Source: Microcystis aeruginosa NIES-4325 (GTDB lineage Bacteria; Cyanobacteriota; Cyanobacteriia; Cyanobacteriales; Microcystaceae). From it: DNA of 64,000 nt. The notes beneath the pieces were generated by a model. The model worked only from the letters and a program-made list of their open reading frames with translations, made no database searches and was not told where the DNA came from. The stretch lies in assembly GCF_008974145.1 (NCBI RefSeq), contig NZ_BJKP01000005.1:86114-150113 (forward strand), in the 5' to 3' direction. Made by a program: the position numbers and the translations under genes. Positions 57,332-64,000 of the stretch are shown here, piece by piece. Positions within the stretch are counted from its first letter, which is position 1. Each line of letters begins with the position of its first letter.

Positions 57332-58078
57332 TTATTCTTCCGAGGAACCTAGATAAACTTCAATAACTTTCGGATCATTTTGGATTTGCTCCATATTCCC
57401 CTCACAGAGAACAGTTCCTTGATGTAAAACCGTGACTTTGCGGGCAATTTGACGGACGAATTCCATATCATGTTCAATGACAATAATTGAATGACTTTCC
57501 GCTAGATTTAATAACAAATTACCCACGTTTTCCGTTTCCTCATCGGTTAATCCTGCTACGGGTTCATCTACTAGCAGTAAATCTGGTGACTGGGCCACTA
57601 ATTGGCCAATTTCTAAGCGTTGTTTTTCGCCGTGGGACAGTAAAGAAGCGGATAAATCAGCTTTAGCAGTTAACCCGATAGTTTCCAATAAACCAATAAC
57701 TTTTCTGCTATCTTCTAGGGGAGGACGACCGAAAAGAGTTGAGAAAACATTTTTATTGCGATTACTAACTAAATCGAGATTTTCTCGGACAGTTAGATTT
57801 AAATATACCCTGGGAGTTTGGAATTTGCGACCAATACCTAAACGAGCGATCGCATATTCGGGAATTTTGCGGAGATCTCGACCTTTAAATAATACCCGTC
57901 CGATGGTGGGTTGCACTTTCCCCGTAATCACATCTAAAAACGTGGTTTTTCCCGCACCATTAGGACCGATAATCACCCGCAATTCTCCCGTATCCATACT
58001 GAAATTAAGATTATTGAGAGCTTTAAAACCCCCAAAACTAACGGTGAGATTCTCGATTTCTAAGATTTTTCCAGTCAT
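57332..58078 (-). CDS. urtD: Urea ABC transporter ATP-binding protein UrtD
   Basis: A 248-residue LivG-like ABC ATPase with Walker A GPNGAGKTTFLDVITG, signature LSHGEKQRLEIGQLV and Walker B LLLVDEPVAGLTDEE, followed by VIEHDMEFVR (H-loop). ATG 58078. Pairs with UrtE to power UrtBC. Confidence 0.93.
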   Translation of the reverse strand: MTGKILEIENLTVSFGGFKALNNLNFSMDTGELRVIIGPNGAGKTTFLDVITGKVQPTIGRVLFKGRDLRKIPEYAIARLGIGRKFQTPRVYLNLTVRENLDLVSNRNKNVFSTLFGRPPLEDSRKVIGLLETIGLTAKADLSASLLSHGEKQRLEIGQLVAQSPDLLLVDEPVAGLTDEETENVGNLLLNLAESHSIIVIEHDMEFVRQIARKVTVLHQGTVLCEGNMEQIQNDPKVIEVYLGSSEE

Positions 58079-58188
58079 AATTTCTAAGAGGATGTAGGGA
58101 ATAGGGGTGATAGGGTGATGGTGTGATGGGGATTAGGGAGAGGGGAGAAAAAAGCTGTCTCCTGACTCCTGACTCCTGATAGCTAAGA

Positions 58189-59343
58189 TCACTTATGCTC
58201 TAATTCTTCTTTTTCCAGTTGCACTTCTGGATCTTCCTCAATACTAGGATAGGTAATTAAAGTTTTGCGGAAACCAAAATGAGTCAGCAAACGTTTAATC
58301 CCACCGAGAATACCATCGGGAAGCACTGTCACCACAATTAGGAATAAGGCCCCTTGGAAAAATACCCAGACTTCTGGAAATTGTTCGCTTAAAAAAGTTT
58401 GGGCCAGGCGTACCAATAAAGTACCGACAACTGCCCCTACAAGGGTAGCACGTCCCCCCACAGCCACCCAAATCACCATTTCAATGGAAAAAGCGACATC
58501 CATAGAGTTAGGAGTGATAATTCCCGTTTGCACGGTATAAAGAGCGCCGGCAACACCAGCAATTGCCCCAGAAATGGCAAAAACTAACACCTTAAACCAA
58601 GTAGGATCATAACCGGAAAAACGGACACGCACCTCATCATCGCGAACGGCGACTAATAAGCGCCCAAATCTGCCCGTAGTTAACCAACGACAGAGGAGAT
58701 AAATGGCCAGTAAACAGACAATTGTGAGTAAATAAAAGGCCACTTGAACGGCATCAGAACCCACCAGCAACCCGAAAATTGTTTGGGTATCGGTTTTTAA
58801 GCCATTAGTGCCGTTAATTAACTTTTGTTGACCGTTAAAAAAGTTAAAAAATACCAGTAAAGCCGCTTGGGTCAAAATCGAGAAATAAACCCCTTTAATG
58901 CGATTGCGGAAGATTAAATAACCTAACAATCCCGCCACGATCGCTGGTACGATAATTAGGGCTAGAATTGTCAAAGGTAGTGAATAAAAAGGTTGCCAAA
59001 TAAAAGGTAATTCTGTCACCCCGTAGAGAGTAAAAAATTCGGGCATTTGTCCGGGTGGTAACTGAAGATTTAGGTACATGGCTAAAGAGTAACCACCGAG
59101 GGCAAAAAAGATGCCATGACCAAGACTTAATAAACCCGTATAACCCCAGATTAAATCTATCCCCAAAGCGACAATAGCCAGGGAAAGAAATCGCCCCAAT
59201 AAACGCAAACGGAAAGCCGACAAAGCTAAGGGCAGCAACACCGCAAAGATGACCACTAAACCAACAATAACAGCGATTTCCGTGATTAACTTTTTCTTCT
59301 CCCGTTGTCGGGATTCGTTTCTAGTGATGGTTTCGGTAATCAT
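58189..59343 (-). CDS. urtC: Urea ABC transporter permease UrtC
   Basis: A 384-residue LivM-like permease with about ten hydrophobic segments (LGIDLIWGYTGLLSLGHGIF, YFSILTQAALLVFFNFFNG, LLVAVRDDEVRVRFSGYDPT, GAIAGVAGALYTVQTG). The acidic tail (EEDPEVQLEKEELEHK) is typical of the family. It follows urtB after 3 bases and precedes urtD after 110 bp of repeat-rich sequence with ACTCCTG units. Confidence 0.93.
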   Translation of the reverse strand: MITETITRNESRQREKKKLITEIAVIVGLVVIFAVLLPLALSAFRLRLLGRFLSLAIVALGIDLIWGYTGLLSLGHGIFFALGGYSLAMYLNLQLPPGQMPEFFTLYGVTELPFIWQPFYSLPLTILALIIVPAIVAGLLGYLIFRNRIKGVYFSILTQAALLVFFNFFNGQQKLINGTNGLKTDTQTIFGLLVGSDAVQVAFYLLTIVCLLAIYLLCRWLTTGRFGRLLVAVRDDEVRVRFSGYDPTWFKVLVFAISGAIAGVAGALYTVQTGIITPNSMDVAFSIEMVIWVAVGGRATLVGAVVGTLLVRLAQTFLSEQFPEVWVFFQGALFLIVVTVLPDGILGGIKRLLTHFGFRKTLITYPSIEEDPEVQLEKEELEHK

Positions 59344-59346
59344 AAT

Positions 59347-60507
59347 CTATAACTCGGCAGTACGTCCTTTAGGAGGAAAAATTCCCGCAGGTTTGAATTG
59401 CAAGAAAGCAATAATTAAAGCAAAAATCATCACTTTGGCCATGCTAGTGGTGGAGAAAAAGACGAAGAAATCCGTTAGGGGTTTTAGTGCTGCCACGGAA
59501 CCGGACATCAGGGCAAAAGTTCCCGAACCAATTAAATAATTAGCCACACCAATGGCCATGGCTGCGATAATAGTTCCCAGTAGATTACCCACTCCTCCCA
59601 CCACCACTACCATGAAGGTATCAACAATATAATTTTGTCCCACATTTGGACCGACGGAACCCAAGAAACTAATCGCACAACCGGCAACTCCAGCTAATCC
59701 CGAACCGAGGGCAAAAGTCAAAGCATCCACTTGATTGGTGGGAATGCCTAAACAGGCACTCATCTGGCGATTTTGGGTGACGGCACGAATGCGTAAACCC
59801 CAAGAAGATTTATTTAAAAACCAATAAGTCCCTAACAAACAAATAGCAGTTAAAATGATAATAAATATACGGGTATAGGGCATTTGAAAACCCAGTAAAG
59901 GTAAACCTCCTCGTAACCAAACAGGAGCGGTGACATCGACGTTTCTGGCACTAAACCAGGGTCGAGCGAGAACGGGATTAAAAGATAAAAGATAGCCTAA
60001 TAATCCAGCGATAGCTAGGGATAAAGGCAGGGTGACACCGATAGCTAAATTGCGAATTCTCTCCCAATCTAAGCGACGAGTTAACAGGGTCATTGCCCCA
60101 AAAAATAAGAGACAGAAAACTATTAAACTAATTACTAATAATCCGTTGACACTTCTGACAAATTGCTGCAGAATTAAGCTGACTCCCCAAGTAGCCAGCA
60201 GCGTTTCTAGGGGTCTGCCGTAGAGGAACCTAATCACCCCTCTTTCTAATAATAATCCAGCCAATCCCGACACTAAAAAAGCTATCGGTAGGGCGAATAA
60301 AACATAGGTATCAAAGAAGGGAGAACCGAAACCTTTAAAGACATTCTGCACCACAAAAGTACTGTAGGCCCCTAACATCATCAACTCACCGTGAGCGAGA
60401 TTAATCACCCCCATCAGTCCAAAGACAATCGCCAGTCCTAAAGCGGCCAGCAATAGCACAGAACCGATGCTAATACCATTAAACAATCCTTCTAATAATG
60501 CTGACAC
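59347..60507 (-). CDS. urtB: Urea ABC transporter permease UrtB
   Basis: A 386-residue LivH-like permease. The NGISIGSVLLLAALGLAIVF start and INLAHGELMMLGAYSTFVVQ are family features, as are SWGLRIRAVTQNRQMSACLG and the last helices. It is 94 bp downstream of urtA and 3 bp upstream of urtC on the same strand. Confidence 0.93.
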   Translation of the reverse strand: MSALLEGLFNGISIGSVLLLAALGLAIVFGLMGVINLAHGELMMLGAYSTFVVQNVFKGFGSPFFDTYVLFALPIAFLVSGLAGLLLERGVIRFLYGRPLETLLATWGVSLILQQFVRSVNGLLVISLIVFCLLFFGAMTLLTRRLDWERIRNLAIGVTLPLSLAIAGLLGYLLSFNPVLARPWFSARNVDVTAPVWLRGGLPLLGFQMPYTRIFIIILTAICLLGTYWFLNKSSWGLRIRAVTQNRQMSACLGIPTNQVDALTFALGSGLAGVAGCAISFLGSVGPNVGQNYIVDTFMVVVVGGVGNLLGTIIAAMAIGVANYLIGSGTFALMSGSVAALKPLTDFFVFFSTTSMAKVMIFALIIAFLQFKPAGIFPPKGRTAEL

Positions 60508-60601
60508 TTTTCCTTATTCCCGTGCATTTTTAAGTTTTAAAGAGGGGGGTGAACATTAATGTCCACCTCACCCTCGTTATTATCTGGAAAAATTCTTAAA
60601 A

Positions 60602-61918
60602 CTAGGATTTTTCCATTTTGAACTTACCGCCCTTAGCCGGATCCGTCCAGTCACAGGCAAAGCCCTTAGTTTCGGGGACAAATTGGTTCCAGGGTTGCGG
60701 ATCCACTACCCCCGGAGTTGACCAAACGATGTCAAATAGACCATCATCTCTCACCTGACCAATGCGGACGGTTTTGGAGATATGATGATTGGGGAACATT
60801 TCCACCGGTCCTTCGGGAGCATCGAATTTCTGTCCTACGGCTGCGGCGCGAACTTTGTCCAGATCATCGGCGGTTGCCGCTTTTTCCACCGCTTGCTTCC
60901 AGAGATAGACCATGATGTAGGCCGCTTCCATGGGGTCGTTAGTGACGCGATCCTCACCATATTTAGCTCGAAAAGCCGCAACAAATTTCTTGTTAGCGGG
61001 GGTATCTACGGTTTGGAAATAGTTCCAACAAGCGTATTGACCGAGGAGATATTCCTTACCAATCTGTTTAACTTCTTCCTCAGCAACACTCACCGACATG
61101 ACTGGATATTTATCGGGAGTTAAACCAGCCGCTTGCAGTTGTTTAAAGAAAGCCACGTTACTATCACCGTTGAGGGTGTTGAAAATAACGCCGCCATCGG
61201 GTAAAGCTTGCTTAATTTTGGTGATAATCGGGGTAACTTCCGTGTTACCTAGGGGTAGATAGTCTTCGCCCACGGTTTCGCCGCCTTTCGCTTTTAGCTG
61301 CTCTTTAATAATCGTGTTGGCGGTGCGGGGAAAAACGTAATCGGAACCGACGAGGAAGAATTTTTTCCCTTTATTTTCCAGCAACCAAGTCACTGCCGGC
61401 TCGATCTGCTGGTTAGGTGCGGCACCGGTGTAGAAGATATTTCTAGAACACTCTTGACCCTCGTACTGGACGGGATACCAGAGCATATGGTTTTTGGCTT
61501 CAAACACGGGTAAAACCGCCTTACGACTGGCGGAAGTCCAACAACCGAAGACAGTCGCAACTTTGTCCTGATCGATCAGTTTGGTGGCTTTTTCGGCAAA
61601 AGTTGGCCAATCGGAAGCGCCATCCTCCACCACTGCCTCGATCTGTTTACCAAGAACACCACCGGCGGCATTGATTTCCTCGATCGCCAGTTTTTCCGCA
61701 TCAACTACGCTGGTTTCACTGATGGCCATGGTGCCACTGAGGGAGTGCAGAATACCCACCTTAATTGTCTCTCCAGAAGCTGGAGCAGGACTAGCAGCTG
61801 GGCTAGGACTAGCCGTCGGAGTTTGGCTTTGATTGCCACCGCAAGCTTTTAACAGAATACTGGTTCCCAAAGCGGCAGAACCGTACAGGAGAAATTTACG
61901 TCGTCCTAAATTTGACAT
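60602..61918 (-). CDS. urtA: Urea ABC transporter substrate-binding protein UrtA
   Basis: A 438-residue periplasmic binding protein. The N-terminal signal has [19 protein letters not shown] followed by the lipobox-like LLKAC, then a Pro/Ala/Ser-rich linker (about 28-50) and a Leu/Ile/Val-binding-type fold ([50 protein letters not shown]). Urea-specific UrtA proteins share LWYPVQYEG. It is the first and normally most expressed gene of the operon, preceded by two NtcA-type boxes. Confidence 0.94.
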   Translation of the reverse strand: MSNLGRRKFLLYGSAALGTSILLKACGGNQSQTPTASPSPAASPAPASGETIKVGILHSLSGTMAISETSVVDAEKLAIEEINAAGGVLGKQIEAVVEDGASDWPTFAEKATKLIDQDKVATVFGCWTSASRKAVLPVFEAKNHMLWYPVQYEGQECSRNIFYTGAAPNQQIEPAVTWLLENKGKKFFLVGSDYVFPRTANTIIKEQLKAKGGETVGEDYLPLGNTEVTPIITKIKQALPDGGVIFNTLNGDSNVAFFKQLQAAGLTPDKYPVMSVSVAEEEVKQIGKEYLLGQYACWNYFQTVDTPANKKFVAAFRAKYGEDRVTNDPMEAAYIMVYLWKQAVEKAATADDLDKVRAAAVGQKFDAPEGPVEMFPNHHISKTVRIGQVRDDGLFDIVWSTPGVVDPQPWNQFVPETKGFACDWTDPAKGGKFKMEKS

Positions 61919-62015
61919 GATGATCTTGAACTAACCTCGCTGACAATATTAGCTACTTCACACGGATGTTTTTGCTGAGGAGATTTTCGGCAATTTTTCT
62001 ACGAATATCTGTGTG

Positions 62016-62021
62016 ATATTA
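62016..62021 (-). promoter_or_regulatory. Predicted -10 element of the urtA promoter
   Basis: TAATAT on the minus strand fits the TAN3T consensus of NtcA-activated promoters. It begins 22 bases after the proximal NtcA box, the expected class II spacing. The predicted transcript start would be near 62009, giving a leader of about 90 nt before urtA. Confidence 0.65.
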
Positions 62022-62043
62022 AGGCTAGGTTAGCAGATTTTTT

Positions 62044-62057
62044 GTAATTTTCGCTAC
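62044..62057 (-). promoter_or_regulatory. NtcA-binding site, proximal box of urtA
   Basis: GTAGCGAAAATTAC on the minus strand (GTA-N8-TAC, exact consensus). NtcA is the global nitrogen regulator of cyanobacteria and activates urt genes under nitrogen stress in several species. Confidence 0.8.
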
Positions 62058-62073
62058 TTTTTAGATGTTTTTT

Positions 62074-62087
62074 GTAATTTTCGCTAC
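62074..62087 (-). promoter_or_regulatory. NtcA-binding site, distal box of urtA
   Basis: An exact second copy of GTA-N8-TAC, 30 bp upstream of the first, as part of a 30-bp direct tandem duplication (62041-62060 matches 62071-62090). The distal box has no -10 at the right distance, so it is auxiliary at most. Confidence 0.7.
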
Positions 62088-62141
62088 TTTTTTAGGAAAA
62101 ATTAATTATTTTTAGGGAGTTTGCCTCAGTTATTTAGCTAT

Positions 62142-62283
62142 CAGGAGTCAGTAGCCAGGAGTCAGGAGAATTAAGAATGAAAAATCATCAATTAAATGGT
62201 CTATTATTTACAGATTTTATGCGATTTAATCCTTATTTTTGACGTTTTTGAACACTCAAAAATTAATTATGCAAGAGGTTTAT
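62142..62283 (+). repeat. GGAGTCAGTAGCCAG-type MITE, copy 2
   Basis: Matches 42070-42243 and 62745-62928 in GGAGTCAGTAGCCAG, GCGATTTAATCCTTATTTTT and ATGCAAGAGGTTTA, but is truncated on the left. It lies upstream of urtA's NtcA boxes. Confidence 0.6.
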
Positions 62284-62464
62284 ATAGCATTTCTCATACC
62301 TGTGTGGCACAATTAAACCTTTGATAATTAAGCTTTTCAACATTGATGATGTACCTCTTGCGAACAGGAAACGCTATAATAACACAATGGCCTCGCCTGC
62401 CTAGAAAAAGTGCCAAAACCGTTTTCTAGTAAGGCTTCCAGTAATATTCAGCCAAACCCAATTA

Positions 62465-62740
62465 TCAATCCGAATCTGGCCAAAGCAGCCGGACAGCAAG
62501 CAGAGCAAAACCAATGCCCGCTATCGCTTTTAATATCTTAGCGGGGAATAACTGCGCCATACTGCCGCCCGCAAGGACTCCTAAGAAACTGGTCAGGATT
62601 AAGGCGGTAATTGAGCCAAAAAAGACAGCTTTGGGGGATTTGGAACTGCCACCGAGAGCGATCGCTACTAACTGACTTTTATCGCCGATTTCTGCCAAAA
62701 AAACCGTGATAAATGTCAGTCCGAATAATTGCCAATTCAT
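62465..62740 (-). CDS. TMEM165/GDT1 family protein, half-size (Hmx-like subunit)
   Basis: A 91-residue membrane protein with about three hydrophobic segments and the family motif ExGDKS in TVFLAEIGDKSQLVAIALGG. Full-length members (about 200 residues) have two such halves, as in the Mn exporter Mnx of Synechocystis; some cyanobacteria instead have two small genes whose products pair. The second half-size gene lies upstream on the same strand (63068-63421). It may export Mn2+ or Ca2+. A MITE ends 4 bases before the start codon. Confidence 0.8.
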   Translation of the reverse strand: MNWQLFGLTFITVFLAEIGDKSQLVAIALGGSSKSPKAVFFGSITALILTSFLGVLAGGSMAQLFPAKILKAIAGIGFALLAVRLLWPDSD

Positions 62741-62744
62741 AAAT

Positions 62745-62928
62745 TAGACCTCTTGTAAAAATCAAAAATTTTCGTGGTTGGTTAGGAGTCAGTCGCCAGT
62801 AGTCAGTAGTCAGGAGAATTAGGAAGGAAAAATAATCAATTAAATGCTCTATTTAGAGATTTTGTGCCACTTAATCCTTATTTTTGACGTTTTTGGACTA
62901 CCAAAACTTGATTATGCAAGACATTTAT
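62745..62928 (+). mobile_element. GGAGTCAGTAGCCAG-type MITE, copy 3
   Basis: Left end TAGACCTCTTGTAAAAATC and right end ATTATGCAAGACATTTA are imperfect inverted repeats (compare TAAACCTCTTGCA from the other copies). It separates the two TMEM165 half-genes and begins 4 bases upstream of the ATG at 62740. Confidence 0.6.
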
Positions 62929-63067
62929 TTTAGAGATTGGGGTGATTGGAAGTGGGGAAGCTGTCTCATCACCCTATCACCCGTTCGGCAAAAGCTCACG
63001 GCCGAAGCCCAAAACCCTATCACCCTGTCTCCTGGCTCTTGACTCCCGAATACTGATTAATGATGAC

Positions 63068-63421
63068 CTAGAGAATATCGCCGATCAGTAACCCGGTGAT
63101 CAAAAGAAGAAGGATAGCGACAGCGATATCTAAAGTTTTGGGGGAAAGACGACGGGCAATCCAATAACCGATCAGGACACCGAGGAGACTGGTAGCGATT
63201 AAAGCGGTGGCTGCCCCGGCAAAAACCACCCAGGGGGATCGGGATTCGGCACTGATCAGAAGGGTGGCTAATTGGGTTTTATCGCCGATTTCAGCCAAAA
63301 ATATGGTTAGGAAGGTGGAACTAAACACCGTCCAAAAACTCCAAGAAGGTGGATTATCTGGCTTTTTCTCGGTCAAGGGGATCGATTTGCTATCACTCAT
63401 CGGCTCATTTAACATCATCAC
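63068..63421 (-). CDS. TMEM165/GDT1 family protein, half-size, partner of 62465-62740
   Basis: A 117-residue protein with a polar N-terminus (about 28 residues) and then the same fold: STFLTIFLAEIGDKTQLATL, ALIATSLLGVLIGYWIARRL and a final hydrophobic helix. ExGDKT is the cation-binding motif. The two halves are 327 bp apart on the same strand and probably form a heteromer (inference). Confidence 0.8.
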   Translation of the reverse strand: MMMLNEPMSDSKSIPLTEKKPDNPPSWSFWTVFSSTFLTIFLAEIGDKTQLATLLISAESRSPWVVFAGAATALIATSLLGVLIGYWIARRLSPKTLDIAVAILLLLITGLLIGDIL

Positions 63422-63493
63422 TTTACTAAATTGTCCGTCAAAAGTTGATACAAAAGTCTAGTCTCGTAAAAAAGCAAGCGACAGAGACCATCT

Positions 63494-63531
63494 TTACCCA
63501 GTGCCTTAAAACTGGGTAATTCTTTTTTTTT
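63494..63531 (+). terminator. Strong intrinsic terminator with no + strand gene before it
   Basis: TTACCCAGT (63494-63502) pairs exactly with ACTGGGTAA (63511-63519), loop of 8, then a T followed by TCTTTTTTTTT. The nearest plus-strand ORFs are only shadows, so the transcript it ends is unknown. Confidence 0.5.
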
Positions 63532-63584
63532 CTCGATTCTTTGACCGTTTTCAGTGTCATAATAGCTATGAATACGGGAATTTA

Positions 63585-63814
63585 TAGCAATTCTCTGACT
63601 TATGAGGTACAATAGCAACAGTGAGTAAACCAATTGCGAATATCTTTTTGAGTAACTTGTAACATAGCCAATTCAATCCCTTCTATTAAGTCTTTGTAAG
63701 TTCTCGCCTTCAGTTTTCTTAACATCGCTTTCACTTTTGACCAAAAGTTTTCAATAGGAGAGAATTCGGGAGAATAAGGAGGTAAATATAGCAATTCTTG
63801 GAGCTATGAGGTAC
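63585..63814 (-). mobile_element. IS630-family transposase remnant between two direct IS ends
   Basis: The minus-strand frame 63600-63794 encodes the C-terminus of an IS630-type DDE transposase (YLPPYSPEFSPIENFWSKVK, the third catalytic acidic residue in PIENFW). The N-terminal part is missing. TATAGCAATTCT and CTATGAGGTACAAT-type ends occur at about 63585-63614 and 63787-63814 in the same orientation, consistent with one IS cut by the end of another. Confidence 0.75.
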
Positions 63815-63857
63815 AATGAAAAGCAAATAGACAAATAATAGAACTTACCAGCTTCCT

Positions 63858-64000
63858 ATGAGACCCTATTCCCTAGATTTTCGCCAAAAAATTATCGATG
63901 TCTGGAAGAAAGAAAAAATTTCCATTCGAGGACTAGCCCAGAGATTTGACGTGGCTAAAAGCTTTATTCAGAAGTTATTGAAGCAACATAAAGAAACAGG
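63858..64000 (+). CDS. IS630-family transposase, N-terminal part (runs out of window)
   Basis: From ATG 63858 an open frame runs to the window end: MRPYSLDFRQKIIDVWKKEK, then SIRGLAQRFDVAKSFIQKLL, the helix-turn-helix DNA-binding domain of IS630-type transposases. The IS end lies about 70 bases upstream (63787-63814). The catalytic domain is beyond the window. Confidence 0.85.
   Translation, partial: MRPYSLDFRQKIIDVWKKEKISIRGLAQRFDVAKSFIQKLLKQHKET

Noticed and set aside
56594..61918. Branched-chain amino-acid transporter (liv) operon
   Set aside because: The genes are LivFGMHK-like in fold, but the order, UrtA's LWYPVQYEG motif and the NtcA boxes fit urtABCDE.
62465..63421. A single mnx-type gene broken by a MITE
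   Set aside because: Each half has its own start and full set of helices. Half-size pairs occur naturally in cyanobacteria, so a split pseudogene is not needed to explain it.
63418..63633. A 71-residue ORF on the minus strand
   Set aside because: It has no family features, overlaps the GDT1 start and includes the terminator hairpin and the IS end; most likely chance.

Overview
The window looks like a piece of a cyanobacterial chromosome, most likely Microcystis or a close relative (inference). Directly visible support: photosystem genes (psaD, psb27), a CO2-uptake-type NDH-1 subunit, HemJ, an urtABCDE urea transporter, tandem PEP-CTERM proteins, many GCGATCGC (HIP1-like) palindromes inside genes, and a dense load of small intergenic repeats and MITE-like elements. 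Most genes are housekeeping genes in short transcription units.

Layout. 1-4443: the tail of the spc ribosomal-protein operon (rpsH partial, rplF, rplR, rpsE, rplO, secY, adk), invaded twice by heptameric repeats and ending at adk. 4444-7025: a long non-coding block, then glmS. 7026-14760: an accessory island with a RelBE-type toxin-antitoxin pair whose toxin has a nonsense codon, and a type I restriction-modification system (hsdM, hsdS, hsdR) whose operon is interrupted by a HigA remnant and a MITE. 14763-17758: tRNA-Thr, ndhF, a PHP phosphoesterase. 18056-19812: two tandem PEP-CTERM genes. 19860-25529: DUF3067 gene, efp, accB, an MDR oxidoreductase, a DUF2887 protein with a GIEQ repeat, dprA, trxA. 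25907-33001: ackA, an ECF sigma/anti-sigma pair, hemJ, a lone SF2 helicase, nusB, a CYTH protein, a glyoxalase. 33259-42243: a pseudopilin, trpE-psaD, a FutB-like iron permease, an MBL protein, trpG, a pentapeptide protein, an LCP protein. 42411-50375: NlpC/P60, an RND permease, mutS2, psb27. 50376-56572: putA, pgm, an FAD oxidoreductase. 56594-62087: urtEDCBA (minus strand), preceded by two exact 30-bp-spaced NtcA-type boxes. 62465-64000: two half-size TMEM165/GDT1 proteins and IS630-like transposase pieces, the last running off the end.

How the genes work together: efp, the ribosomal proteins, SecY and NusB serve gene expression and secretion. AccB, AckA, Pgm, GlmS, PutA and TrpE/TrpG cover central carbon, amino-sugar and amino-acid metabolism. 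UrtA-E imports urea and very probably answers to NtcA. HsdRMS and the TA remnant form a defence island.

No clearly new multi-gene system was found. The most unusual signals are regulatory or evolutionary: a disarmed RelE toxin with an intact antitoxin, MITE ends that supply stop codons or the C-terminus of genes, a nested MITE, twin NtcA boxes before urtA, and two related non-coding blocks about 42 kb apart that may be promoter or RNA loci.
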